A stretch of 64,000 bases of DNA from NCBI RefSeq assembly GCF_031143425.1, contig NC_090441.1, positions 226,110,928-226,174,927 on the forward strand, written 5' to 3'. This DNA comes from Pleurodeles waltl. Lineage: Eukaryota > Chordata > Amphibia > Caudata > Salamandridae. The position numbers and the translations under genes are program-made. The first letter of the stretch is position 1. Each line of letters begins with the position of its first letter. Under the pieces are notes generated by a model. It was not told the origin of the DNA. It ran no database searches and saw only the letters and a list, made by a program, of their open reading frames with translations. This document shows, one piece after another, positions 1-11,266 of the stretch.

Positions 1-2497
1 CTATTAGAAAATAGTGAGAGTTAGTAAAATAACCCCCCCCAAGACCCTGAAAAGTGAGTGCAAAGTGCACCAAAGTTCCCCTAAGGACAAAATAGTCGTG
101 TTAGAGGGAGAATGCAAGGAAAACACAAATCAGCAATGCAACAACGATGGATTCCTGTCTGGAGGTACATGTGGAACAAGGGGACCAAGTCCAAAAGTCA
201 CAAGCAGCTCGGAGATGGGCAGATGCCCAAGAAATGCCAGCGGTTGGTGCAAAGAAGCTCTTACTAGGCTGAAGAACTGTGAATACTGCAGGAACGACAA
301 GGGCTAGAGACTTCCCCTTTGGAGGATGGATCCCCCACGCCTTGGAGAGTCGTGCAGAAGTGTTTTCCCGCCGGATGGACGCCAACAAGCCTTGCTACAC
401 GCAAATCGTGCGTTTGGCGTTTTTGGACGCTGCTGGGGCCCAGGAGGGACCAGGAGGTCGCAAATTGGACCTGCAGAGAGAGGGGACGTCGAGCAAGACA
501 GAGAGCCCTCACTGAAGCAGGTAGCACCCGGAGAAGTGCCAGAAACAGGCACTACGAGGATGCGTGAAACGGTGCTCGCCGAAGTTGCACAAAGGAGTCC
601 CACGTCGCCGGAGACCAACTTAGAAAGTCGTGCAATGCAGGTTAGAGTGCCGTGGACCCAGGCTTGGCTGTGCACACAGGATTTCCGCCGGAAGTGCACA
701 GGGGCCGGAGAAGCTTGCAAAGTCGCGGTTCCCAGCAATGCAGCCCAGCGGGGTGAGGCAAGGACTTACCTCCACCAAACTTGGGCTGAAGAGTCACTGG
801 ACTGTGAGGGTCACTTGGACGGTGTCGCTGGATTCGAGGGACCTCGCTCGTCGTGCTGAGAGGAGACCCAAGGGACCGGAGATGCAGCTTTTTGGTGCCT
901 GCGGTTGCAGGGGGAAGATTCCGTCGACCCACGGGAGATTTCTTCGGAGCTTCTGGTGCAGAGAGGAGGCAGACTACCCCCACAGCATGCACAAGCAGGA
1001 AAACAGGCGAGAAGGCGGCAGGATCAGCGTTACAGAGTTGCAGTAGTCGTCTTTGCTACTATGTTGCAGGTTTGCAGGCTTCCAGCGCGGTCAGCGGTCG
1101 ATTCCTTATCAGAAGGTGAAGAGGGAGATGCAGAGGAACTCGGCTGAGCTCATGCATTCGTTATCTGAAGTTTCCCCAGAGACAGAGACCCTAAATAGCC
1201 AGAAAAGAGGGTTTGGCTACCTAGGAGAGAGGAAAGGCTACTAACACCTGAAGGAGCCTATCACAAGGAGTCTCTGACGTCACCTGGTGGCACTGGCCAC
1301 TCAGAGCAGTCCAGTGTGCCAGCAGCACCTCTGTTTCCAAGATGGCAGAGGTCTGGAGCACACTGGAGGAGCTCTGGACACCTCCCAGGGGAGGTGCAGG
1401 TCAGGGGAGTGGTCACTCCCCTTTCCTTTGTCCAGTTTCGCGCCAGAGCAGGGGCTAAGGGGTCCCTGAACCGGTGTAGACTGGCTTATGCAGAATTGGG
1501 CACTTCTGTGCCCAACAAAGCATTTCCAGAGGCTGGGGGAGGCTACTCCTCCCCTGCCTTCACACCATTTTCCAAAGGGAGAGGGTGTCACACCCTCTCT
1601 CAGAGGAAGTTCTTTGTTCTGCCATCCTGGGCCAGGCCTGGCTGGACCCCAGGAGGGCAGATGCCTGTCTGAGGGGTTGGCAGCAGCAGCAGCTGCAGAG
1701 AAACCCCAGGAAGGGCAGTCTGGCAGTACCAGGGTCTGTGCTACAGACCACTGGGATCATGGAATTGTACCAACAATGCCAGGATGGCATAGAGGGGGCA
1801 ATTCCATGATCATAGACATGTTACATGGCCATATTCGGAGTTACCATGGTGAAGCTACATATAGGTAGTGACCTATATGTAGTGCACGCGTGTAATGGTG
1901 TCCCCTCACTCACAAAGTTCAGTGAATTGGCTCTGAACAATGTGGGGGCACCTTGGCTAGTGCCAGGGTGCCCTCACACTAAGTAACTTTGCACCTAACC
2001 TTTACCAGGTAAAGGTTAGACATATAGGTGACTTATAAGTTACTTAAGTGCAGTGTAAAATGGCTGTGAAATAACGTGGACGTTATTTCACTCAGGCTGC
2101 AGTGGCAGGCCTGTGTAAGAATTGTCAGAGCTCCCTATGGGTGGCAAAAGAAATGCTGCAGCCCATAGGGATCTCCTGGAACCCCAATACCCTGGGTACC
2201 TCAGTACCATATACTAGGGGATTATAAGGGTGTTCCAGTAAGCCAATGTAAATTGGTAAAAATGGTCACTAGCCTGTCAGTGACAATTTGGAAAGAAATG
2301 AGAGAGCATAACCACTGAGGTTCTGATTAGCAGAGCCTCAGTGAGACAGTTAGTCACTACACAGGTAACACATACAGGCACACTTATGAGCACTGGGGCC
2401 CTGGGTTACCAGGGTCCCAGTGACACATACAACTAAAACAACATATATACAGTGAAAAATGGGGGTAACATGCCAGGCAAGATGGTACTTTCCTACA
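1..2497 (-). repeat. Gmr1-like LTR, cut by the window edge
   Basis: On the minus strand this reads as a long LTR beginning TGTAGGAAAGTACC at 2497. It matches both LTRs of the intact element at 34190-45475 nearly base for base; the U5 end lies left of the window. It carries the family hairpins, for example arms ctacatataggt/acctatatgtag near 1857-1882 and gaaataacgt/acgttatttc near 2068-2089. No Gmr1 internal region follows at 2498, so this is a solo LTR or the outer LTR of a copy lying to the left. The bases after it are ttgag; the matching TSD would be outside the window. Confidence 0.9.
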
Positions 2498-2802
2498 TTG
2501 AGTGATTGAACAGATAGAAAATGGAGGTCACGTCTGCGGCGGTGCATACCGTCACCGCCGGCGTACATCATCATTGGCTCCTGGGACCCATAGGGTCCAA
2601 TGTTAACCAATGCAGCATTGCGCCGTGGTCTTCGACCGCCTACCGCGACGGTGTACAACGCCAGCGCAGTTACCTCACATCCCATTGTCCCACTTTACAG
2701 GTCAGGCAGTCGCCATTTCAGGGGCCCACATGGCTTCATTTTCACCTGCGTCACACATACCTAGGCCTAGACTCAACACACATACAGGCCACTTTTTAGA
2801 TT

Positions 2803-4015
2803 ATGATTGGTGTTCTGTGTAAGCTGTGGGTATGTACCTCTGAGTTGTTTGACTCTGTGCTCGCTGTTGTCCTTCATAGGCACCGTCCGCTGGGACATGT
2901 GAGGAGATGGCGGCATCCTCCGGTGTACCGACCGTTGGTGGACCTGTCGACAATGGAGGAAAGACATGTGATAATCACATACAGGCTTGACCGTGCCACA
3001 ATCCAGGAACTGTGTACCCAGTTGGAGCCAGACCTGATGTCAGCTATCTGCCATCCCACAGGAATCCCCCCTCAAGTGCAGGTGCTGTCAGTACTCCATT
3101 TTCTTGCAAGTGGGTCATTTCAAACAACAGTGGCCATAGCATCAGGGATGTCCCAGCCCATGTTTTCCAACGTGTTGTCCAGAGTGTTGTCTGCCCTGCT
3201 GAAACACATGCAGAGCTACATCGTTTTCCCTCAGGTGGAGGATTTGCCTACAGTGAAAGGTGATTTCTGTGCCCTGGGACATATCCCCAACATCATAGGT
3301 GCCATTGATGGGACACATGTGGCGCTGGTACCCCCCCCACAGGAGTGAACAGGTGTACAGAAACCGGAAGAGTTATCATTCGATGAATGTACAGATGGCA
3401 TATTTGGCCGACCTGTTCATCTCCCATGTGAATGCCAAGTTTCCTGGCTCAGTGCATGATGCCTACATCCTGCGGAATAGCAGCATCCCTTATGTGATGG
3501 GTCAACTCCAGAGGCACCGTGTGTGGCTATTAGGTGAGCACCTGGAAGCTAGTCAGTGGGAATGGTTGTGTGGGTCTGGGGATATCCCTCCAGGTTAGTG
3601 TGTGTCTAACAGTTGTGCCTCGCCATTTGCAGGTGACTCAGGTTACCCCAACCTTTCATGGCTACTGACCCCAGTGAGAAATCCCAGAACAAGGACAGAG
3701 AAACGATACAATGAGGCCCATGGGCAAACTAGGAGGGTGATCGAGCGGACCTTCGGCCTCCTGAAGGCCAAGTTCAGGTGCCTCCACATGACAGGTGGAT
3801 CCCTATTCTACTCACCAAAGAAGGTGTGCCAGATCATCGTGGCCTGCTGTTTGCTTCACAACTTGGCTTTGCGACGACAGGTGCCTTTTCTGCAGGAGGA
3901 TGGTCCAGATGGCAGTGTTGTTGCAGCTGTGGAGCCTGTGGACAGTGAAGATGAGGAAGCAGAGGAAGAAAACATGGACAACAGGGACTCAGTGATCCAG
4001 CAATATTTCCTGTGA
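2803..4015 (+). pseudogene. Harbinger (HARBI1-like) DDE transposase, frameshifted, one intron
   Basis: In the transposon this enzyme cuts and rejoins element ends, normally with the Myb-like partner. Visible family motifs in order are the helix-turn-helix region (GMSQPMFSNVLSRVL), the first catalytic Asp in GAIDGTHV (codon at 3307), the second Asp in PGSVHDAYILRN, the GDSGYPN motif, and the catalytic Glu in RRVIERTFGLLKAKFRC, then a cysteine/histidine tail (ACCLLHNLAL) and an acidic C-terminus. The frame breaks at a run of eight C's at 3331-3338: upstream reads frame 1, downstream frame 2. A 99-bp GT-AG intron at 3534-3632 separates LLG from DSG and restores the frame. The start is uncertain; the first in-frame ATG is at 2803, and an acceptor-like site (cttcatag) near 2878 could mean an upstream exon. 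Confidence 0.85.
3534..3632 (+). other. Spliceosomal intron in the transposase gene
   Basis: The donor is ttag|gtgagc and the acceptor is tttgcag|gtgac. Removing the 99 bases joins TTA-G to GT-GAC and gives the expected family peptide WLLGDSGYP without a gap. Read through, the same bases give a stop and a non-family insert. The splice lies inside the glycine codon (phase 1). Confidence 0.8.
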
Positions 4016-4492
4016 AACACCGGTAAGAATACAAACCTGCCTACTACATGTACTTAAACACTACTATCTCTCTACTGTCTGTCGTTTTCATCCAGTGTAT
4101 GGTCACTGAGTTGTCACTTTCCCTTACGATTTCACAGATCTGGGTCCCACAGTGTGACATCTGCTTTGATTCCTCATGGACTAGAGCTGTGTGACATAGG
4201 TATGTTGACATTACAAATGAAAGAGCTTTTGCCACAGTAATTGCTACTACAGTATACCGAAATCACAGAATGACTCCAGATTGTGTTGTGCTTTAAGGGT
4301 GTTTATTTTAGTGCTCAAAATTGGAGGGGGTAGCAAAATGGTGAGGGGTGATGGCGGAGGAATGTCCATGGCAGAGTCCAGTCTATTAGTCTCACAGGTG
4401 CATTGCCCAAATGGGCATAGGAAGTGGAGCTGGGGCAGTTTAAGGATGGACAGGGTGACAAAGTGGGACAGTAGGATGACAATCAGGGTGGT

Positions 4493-5985
4493 CTAATTTG
4501 TTGGCGGGGTCTTGGCATCGTTCTCTGTCTTGTTCCTGGATCTCAGGGACCGTTTGCGAGGTGGTTCTCCCTCTGCAGGGGGTGGGGTGCTGGTGTGGTG
4601 GTCCTGTGGCGGTGCCTCCTGTCCACTAGCGTTGGCGGAGGTGGTGTGCAGTCCATCGTCCATGCTAGTGTCAGGGGCCCCTTGTAGTACCACAGTGTCC
4701 CTCCTGGTGTTGAGTACTTCCTTCAGCACCCCTACGATGGTGCCCAGGGTGGAATTGATGGTTCTGAGTTCCTCCCTGAAGCCCATATACTGTTCCTCCT
4801 GCAGGCGCTGGGTCTCCTGAAACTTGGCCAGTACAGTTGCCATCGTTTCCTGGGAGTGGTGGTAGGCTCCCATGATGGAGGAGAGGGCCTCGTGGAGAGT
4901 GGGTTCCCTGGGCCTGTCGCACAACAGCCCTCCCAGTTCCCCTGTGTTCCTGTGCCTCCGTCCCCTGGACCGTGTGCCCACTACCACTGCCCCCAGGTCC
5001 CTGTTGTTGTTGGGGTGGTGGGTTAGCCTGGACTCCCCGTAGTGGTGGACACACTGCTGATTGACGTGTCCTGGGGACGGAGATATGGGCCTGCTGCGTG
5101 GGTGCTGTGCTGGTGTTTCTAGAAGGGGAAGCTCTGTGGTGGCCTGTGACTGGGTGCGGGGATCCGACTGTCCCGAGGTCCCCGATGGGCCGGGCTGGTC
5201 ATCTAGATGCAGTCGGAGTCGGACAGAGGTGCTGTAATCACTGTGGGCCTCTTCGGTTGGTGGTGTGGACATGTGTGGACCCTCCTGTCCGGTGACGTTG
5301 GGTAGGGGTCCTGCAGGGGTATAAAAGGATGTTTATTACATCTGTGTGTGGCATGGTGTGCAATGGGTGGGTGACCGTGTACCCCAGTGCTTGCATTCTT
5401 GTGTGGGACCTTGTGTGTTGATGGTTCAGGGGGGTGTATGGGTATGTGCAGTGGGCATGCTTTAGTGATGGGTGTCCATGCTTTGTTGTTGCATGCAGGG
5501 CTTGGGTTAGGATGCGTGGTTCGTGATGTTGGGACATTTGTGAGGAGTTGGAGTGATGGGGGTGAGGGTGAAGGTATGTGCTGGCATGCAGGTAGGGTGG
5601 GGGATGTAATAGTTAAGATTTTACTTACCAGAGTCCATTCCTCCACCTACTCCTGCGAGGCCCTCAGGATGCAAAATCGCCAAGACCTGCTCCTCCCATG
5701 TTGTTAGTTATGGGGGAGGAGCTGAACCACCAGGTGGTGTCTTGAGACCACGGAACGCACCTTCCCCCGTAGGTCGTTCCACCTCTTCCTGATGTCCTCC
5801 CAATTTCTTGGGTGCTGTCCCACTGTGTTTACCCTGTCCACTATTCTACGCCATAGCTCCATCTTCCTTGCAATTGAGGTGTGCTGCACCTGTGATCCGA
5901 ATAGCTGTGGCTCTACCCGGACGATTTCCTCCACCATGACCCTGAGCTCCTCCTCCGAGAACCTGGGGTGTCTTTGCTGTGCCAT
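4493..5985 (-). pseudogene. Harbinger Myb/SANT-like DNA-binding protein, two exons, one frameshift
   Basis: This is the second gene of the Harbinger element; family members bind the element ends and escort the transposase. Exon 1 (5985-5629) begins with an ATG and encodes a Myb/SANT-like trihelix fold: RFSEEELRVMVEEI, ELWRRIVDRVNTVG and RNWEDIRKRWNDLRGKV carry the spaced tryptophans. After PHLVVQLL-like sequence the frame slips by one base near 5705-5715, and a second frame resumes with LTTWEEQVLAILHPEG. Exon 2 (5310-4493) is open to its stop and has Pro/Ser-rich sequence, a helical segment around ETMATVLAKFQETQRLQEEQY, and a basic C-terminus (RKRSLRSRNK) that looks like a nuclear signal. Family assignment is strong. 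The gene cannot make a full product as it stands. Confidence 0.8.
5311..5628 (-). other. Intron of the Harbinger Myb-like gene
   Basis: On the minus strand the donor is ctctg|gtaagt at 5629/5628 and the acceptor is cccctgcag|gacc at 5311/5310. Splicing joins GGMDSG to PLPNVTGQEG in one open frame that runs into the exon 2 reading frame. The 318-bp intron is rich in CA on the minus strand (GT on the plus strand). Confidence 0.7.
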
Positions 5986-6000
5986 GGGGTGGTGTAGGTG

Positions 6001-6722
6001 ATGTGTGGGGTGGTGTGCGGGTGATAAGTGTGTTGATATATAGTGATGTGTAGTGTGAAGTGCGTGGAAGTTATGTGGGTGATGGTGTTGTGTGCCTGGG
6101 GATGCTAGTATTTTTGATGGTGGTGTCTCTCTCTGGCCTTCATTCGTGATTTTTGGTCGTAGGGGTTTGTGGGTGATGTGGGTGTGTGTTATATATTGTA
6201 TTGGGTGTGTGGGAGTGGTGTGTATATGTGTATCAGGTGTGTGTATTTCGAATTGTCCAATGTGGCTCTGTTTTGTAAATGTGTGTGTATTTTGAGCGCA
6301 GCGGTGTGTACTGCCAATGGAATACCGCGGTTGAAAGACCGCCGCGTGGATTCGTGTGTCGTGATAGTGTGGGCGTATTTCTGTTGGCGTGACGGTGGAG
6401 GTTTTGTTTTCACCAGATTATCAATGACCTTTGGTGTGGCGGACTTGTGTGGGTGTCTGAATTTTGGCAGATTCCGTGCTGTGGGTCATAATGGCTGTGG
6501 AGGTTTTCCCCGGCCGCGGCAGTGTGTTTGCGGTCTTCTGCGCGGCGGTATGTGGCTTTTACCGCCAATGTGTTGTATGCTGCTCATGGTAGCCCTGCCT
6601 TGTGCAAATACTTAACTGACCCTTACACAGTTTCCCTTACCACGATATGAATGACTTGTGGTTTTTAGGACCCTTGTGCTAAGGGAGGATACACCCTTTT
6701 GTTCCACCCTGTTCGTGCTAAG
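6001..6722. other. GT-rich then GC-rich non-coding end of the Harbinger region
   Basis: Positions 6001-6300 are rich in GTG and TGTGT. Positions 6300-6570 carry repeated GCGG/CCGC motifs like those at 2530-2670 and may be the subterminal part of the transposon. No gene is visible. The last part (about 6600-6722) continues directly into the sequence at 9513 once the LTR insertion is removed, so it is older flanking DNA. Confidence 0.4.
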
Positions 6723-9512
6723 TGTACGAAAGTACCATCTTGCCTGGCATGTTACCCCCATATTTCACTGTATATGTGTTGTTTTAGTTGTATGTGTCTC
6801 TGGGACCCTGCCAGCCAGGGCCCCAGTGCTCATAAGTGTGCCCTGTATGTGTTACCTGTGTTATGACTAACTGTCTCACTGAGGTTCTGCTATCCAGAAC
6901 CTCAGTGGTTATGCTCTCTCATTTCTTTCCAAATTGTCAATAACAGGCTAGTGACCAATTTCACCAATTTACATTGGCATACTGGAACACCCTTATAATT
7001 CCCTAGTATATGGTACTGAGGTACCCAGGGTATTGGGGTTCCAGGAGATCCCTATAGGCTGCAGCATTTCTTTTGCCACCCATATGGAGCTCTGGCAATT
7101 CTCACACAGGCCTGCCACTGTAGCCTGAGTGAAATAACGTCCACGTTATTTCACAGCCATTTACCACTGCACTTAAGTAACTTATAAGTCACCTATATGT
7201 CTAACCTTTACCTGGTAAAGGTTGGGTGCTAAGTTACTTAGTGTGTGGGCACCCTGGCACTAGCCAAGGTGCCCCCACATTGTTCAGGGCAAATTCCCCA
7301 GACTTTGTGAGTGCGGGGACACCATTACACGCGTGCACTACACATAGGTCAATACCTATGTGTAGCTTCACAATGGTAACTCCGAATATGGCCATGTAAC
7401 ATGTCTATGATCATGGAATTGCCCCCTCTATGCCATCCTGGCATTGTTGGCACAATCCCATGATCCCACTGGTCTGTAGCACAGACCCGGGTACTGCCAA
7501 ACTGCCTTTTCAGGGGTTTCACTGCAGCTGCTGCTGCTGCCAACCCCTCAGACAGGTTTCTGCCCTCCTGGGGTCCAGCCAGGCTTGGCCCAGGAGGGCA
7601 GAACAAAGGACTTCCTCAGAGAGAGGGTGTTACACCCTCTCCCTTTGGAAAAAGGTGTTAAGGCAGGGGAGGAGTAGCCTCCCCCAGCCTCTGGAAATGC
7701 TTTCATGGGCACAGATGGTGCCCATTTCTGCATAAGCCAGTCTACACCGGTTCAGGGACCCCTCAGCCCTGCTCTGGCGCGAAACTGGACAAAGGAAAGG
7801 GGAGTGACCACTCCCCTGACCTGCACCTGCCCTGGGAGGTGCCCAGAGCTCCTCCAGTGTGCTCCAGACCTCTGCCATCTTGGAAACAGAGGTGCTGCTG
7901 GCACACTGAACTGCTCTGAGTGGCCAGGGCCAGCAGGTGATGTCAGAGACTCCTTCTGATAGGCTTCTTCAGGTGTTGCTAGCCTATCTTCTCCCCTAAG
8001 TAGCCAAACCCTCTTTTCTGGCTATTTAGGGTCTCTGCTTTGGGGATTTCCTTAGATAACGAATGCAAGAGCTCATCCGAGTTCCTCTGCATATCTCTCT
8101 TCACCTTCTGCCAAGGAATCGACTGCTGACCGCGCTGGAAGCCTGCAAAACTGCAACAAAATAGCGAAGACGACTACTGCAACTCTGTAACGTTGATCCT
8201 GCTGCCTTCTCGACTGTTTTCCTGGTGGTGCATGCTGTGGGGGTAGTCTGCCTCCTCTCTGCACTAGAAGCTCTGAAGAAATCTCCCGTGGGTCGACAGA
8301 ATCTTCCCCCTGCAACCGCAGGCACCAAAGAACTGCATCACCGGTCCTCTGGGTCTCCTCTCAGCACGACAAGCGAGGTCCCTTGAATCCAGCAACTCTG
8401 TCCAAGTGACTCCCACAGTCCAGTGACTCTTCAGTCCAAGTTTGGTGGAGTTAGTGGAGTTAGTCCTTGCCTCCCCACGCCAGACTGCCTTGCTTGGAAC
8501 CACGTGTTTTGCAGCTACTCCGGCTCCTGTGCACTTTCCGAGGGAATCCTTTGTGCACAGCCAAGCCTGGGTCCACAGCACTCTAACCTGCATTGCACGA
8601 CCTCCTGAATTATCCTCCGGCGGCGTGGGACTCTCTTGTGCAACTTCGGGTGAGCACCATTTCACTCCACTTTGTAGTGGGACATCTATCCTCCAAAGGG
8701 GAAGTTTCTAGCCCTTGTCGTTCTTGCAGAATCCTCAGCTTCTACTGTCCAGTATCAGCTTCTTTGCACCCACAGCTGGCATTTCCTGGGCATCTGCCCA
8801 CTCTCGACTTTATCGTGACTTTTGGACTTGGTCCCCTTGTTCCACAGGTACCCTCGTCTGGAAATCCATTGTTGTTGCATTGCTGCTTTTGGTCTTTCCT
8901 GCAGAATTCCCCTATCACGACTTCTGTGCTCTTTGGGGAACTTTAGTGCACTTTGCACTCACTTTTCAGGGTCTTGGGGTGGGCTATTTTTCTAACCCTC
9001 ACTGTTTTCTTACAGTCCCAGCGACCCTCTACAAGGTCATATAGGTTTGGGGTCCATTCGTGGTTCGCATTCCACTTTTGGAGTATATGGTTTGTGTTGC
9101 CCCTATCCCTATGTGTCCCCATTGCATCCTATTGTAACTATACATTGTTTGCACTGTTTTCTAATACTATACTGCATATTTTTGGTATTGTGTACATATA
9201 TCTTGTGTATATTTGCTATCCTCATACTGAGGGTACTCACTGAGATACTTTGGCATATTGTCATAAAAAAAAAGTACCTTTATTTTTAGTATATCTGTGT
9301 ATTGTGTTTTCTTATGATATTGTGCATATGACACTAGTGGTACTGTAGGAGCTTCACTCGTCTCCTAGTTCAGCCTAAGCTGCTCTGCTAAGCTACCATT
9401 ATCTATCACCCTAAGCTGCTAGACACCCTATACACTAATAAGGGATACCTGGGCCTGGTGCAAGGTGTAAGTACCCCTTGGTACTCACTACAAGCCAGTC
9501 CAGCCTCCTACA
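6723..9512 (+). repeat. Gmr1-like solo LTR with TSD CTAAG
   Basis: A full LTR from TGTACGAAAGTACC to CAGCCTCCTACA, flanked by ctaag at 6718-6722 and 9513-9517. The duplicated five bases show insertion by an integrase followed by LTR-LTR recombination, since no internal region remains. The polyadenylation region near 9270 (gtacctttatttttag) and the U5 end are conserved. The hairpin at 7338-7365 has perfect 12-bp arms (ctacacataggt/acctatgtgtag) that differ from the other subfamily at a paired position. Confidence 0.92.
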
Positions 9513-10407
9513 CTAAGTGAACATTTTGAAAGCAACAGTTGGTGCAGCTTTAAAGAAAAACTCTCATTCTAATGTGGCTTGGGCCTCTTGTGTGTTTCAG
9601 CACAGCTAACTTAACAATGCAGCATGTGTATAAGTTTCCTAAGTAATAAGTGTTTGTTTGTCCTAATTATGACCTGCCTTTTCTATTGAACCCACAGTCT
9701 GTCTTTTTTTAACATGTCATGTATTAAGCCTTTCACTACTTACATTGGTTTACAACTATCTCTAGCCTAAAATGTTTGTATTGGGATTTGGGAACTTATG
9801 TTTGTTTGTATTTGATGTATTCCTATTCTTACTATATCATCAACAGGGTAATAGCAAGGCGCTATCAGAGTAATGCGCTTAGGGCTGGCGAGTGCAGATA
9901 TGTTTCAGATGGTTGCCTGTACAAGATGAACTGCATACATTTCTCCACACCTGCCTTTCTTCAGTATAAGCCTGTATGTATATTTGTAATAACAATATAC
10001 ACAGCCTTAACTCCTTAATGTAGTCCACAAAATGAACATTTGCTCAATTTAATAGTTTAAAGGGACCCCCGTCTGGTGGGAGCACCAAGTAGAAGTGTCA
10101 GTAGATGTTAATCATTGGAAACCACTGGCAGTGACCCGTTAATTCCAGAAAGAAAACACCAACCTCGATTTGTGAGTGACTATACCGTTTTAATTTCCGT
10201 TGAAATGTAAGAAAAAACTAATTTGCAACCGACACGTGTTTCGCTCTGGCTGTAAAAATCATAGAGCATTTTCAAGTCATTTTTTCGGTTTATATGGCAG
10301 CAGAGGAAGGCAAATACATAAAAGACAGAACCATCAGCCTGTGTCTCAATGTCGGTGTTACAATTCAGTTGCGTTGGTTCAAACCTCCTCCGTTTTTGGT
10401 CTTCATG
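9513..10407. other. Unassigned non-coding sequence
   Basis: AT-rich sequence with no convincing reading frame, tRNA or repeat family that I recognise. It begins with the right-hand TSD of the solo LTR and ends with tcttcatg (10400-10407), the left TSD of the hAT-type element. It is the best candidate here for old host intergenic or intronic DNA. Confidence 0.4.
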
Positions 10408-10513
10408 CAGGACCGGCTTTAGGGCGGTGCGAGCGGTGCGCTCGCACCGGGTGCTGGCCTTAGGGGGGCGCTGTCTTTGGCAATAAGTTAGAAGCTTGCG
10501 ATTTAAAAGCACC

Positions 10514-11251
10514 TGTCACGACTCACGTGCTGCTTGCGCCTGGAATCCGCAGATCGAGTGGCGTGCGTCTTGAGTGTTCGGCTTTGGCCCAGAAAGGTGC
10601 TGTAGGCAATGGAAACGCCAAGAACAGACCGTGCCCTTTAGAAATAGCGCCAGAGGGAAAAAAAACCTAAAAAAGGGGAAAAAACCTTCAAACAGAATGA
10701 TTCCTGAAAACAAGAACAAAAGAACAGGAATCAAAAGAAACAAAATTCAGGTAACACAGAATTGCCGAAATCCAGAACTGAAAGGCAAGGAATCAGGAGC
10801 GAAGACACCATCCGAACAGAAAGTGTTGCAGCGCAAAGAAAGGAAGAAAACACATCCCTTAAATACCAAAAAACAGGAAGTGACCAACAGGAAGTAAAAG
10901 GACACCATCTTAGATAGGGAAAAGTACATAGAACAGAATAGAGTAGGAACCATAGAGAATAGGGAACAAGGAATGCTGGGAAGAAAAAGGTAACATGGGA
11001 AGGGGGAAAAGACATAAAGGAAAGTACAACAAAAAGACCCAAGAAAAGAAGAAAAGAAAAAAGAAGGAACAAGAACAGGTAAGAAGGGTCAGGACGCACA
11101 AGAAATGCGGAGTGGAAAAGCAGAGCGAGGCCCCATGCCAATTCTGGGGCCTCGTAATGTGCAGGAAAGGCTAGGGGCGCGCCGCGTCCTGAAAACGCGC
11201 TGTGCGGCCCGAGCCGAATGTTCGGCTCGCGCCGCACCACGCGGCGCGACA
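10514..11251 (-). repeat. Chromovirus 3' LTR
   Basis: 738 bp, ends tgtcacgactcacg and gcggcgcgaca on the plus strand. Compared with the other LTR it has an extra A/G-rich stretch near 10650-10690 and lacks a 25-bp block (ggcgactctttctggtagcc region) that the 5' LTR has near 15688-15715. Otherwise the two are almost identical by eye, which argues for a young insertion. Confidence 0.9.
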
Positions 11252-11266
11252 GTAGGTCCCCCTCCC
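11252..11266 (-). promoter_or_regulatory. Polypurine tract of the chromovirus
   Basis: On the minus strand GGGAGGGGGA lies five bases before the 3' LTR, where plus-strand DNA synthesis is primed in LTR elements. The pol reading frame is still open across it (peptide PSGGGPT) and continues into the LTR. Confidence 0.7.

Larger units (their letters stand above)
2498..6722. mobile_element. PIF/Harbinger DNA transposon (autonomous type, decayed)
   Basis: A DDE transposase gene (+) and a Myb/SANT-like gene (-) face each other tail to tail, with about 480 bp between their stop codons. This is the usual two-gene plan of animal Harbinger elements. GC-rich blocks rich in CCGCC/GGCGG flank the genes at about 2530-2670 and 6300-6570 and may be subterminal regions. 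I could not identify terminal inverted repeats or a 3-bp TSD, so the ends given are the outer limits set by the flanking LTRs. The last 100-150 bases before 6723 are probably flanking DNA. Confidence 0.75.

Noticed and set aside
6169..6615. A 148-codon Cys/Val-rich frame
   Set aside because: GT-rich sequence read in one frame; no family motifs.
9047..9289. An 80-codon frame (MGSIRGSHSTFGVYG) also present at 26421, 34414 and 42710
   Set aside because: It lies in the U5-side of the LTR, and its conservation equals that of the surrounding non-coding LTR sequence; it resembles no protein family.
1..9512. The opposite LTRs at 1-2497 and 6723-9512 as one large inverted-repeat element carrying the Harbinger genes
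   Set aside because: The right LTR has its own 5-bp TSD (ctaag), so it is an independent solo LTR insertion.
10731..11240. A frame of about 169 codons on the minus strand, repeated at 15813-16337
   Set aside because: It is simply the two chromovirus LTRs read in one frame, Phe/Leu/Ser-rich through A/T-rich composition.
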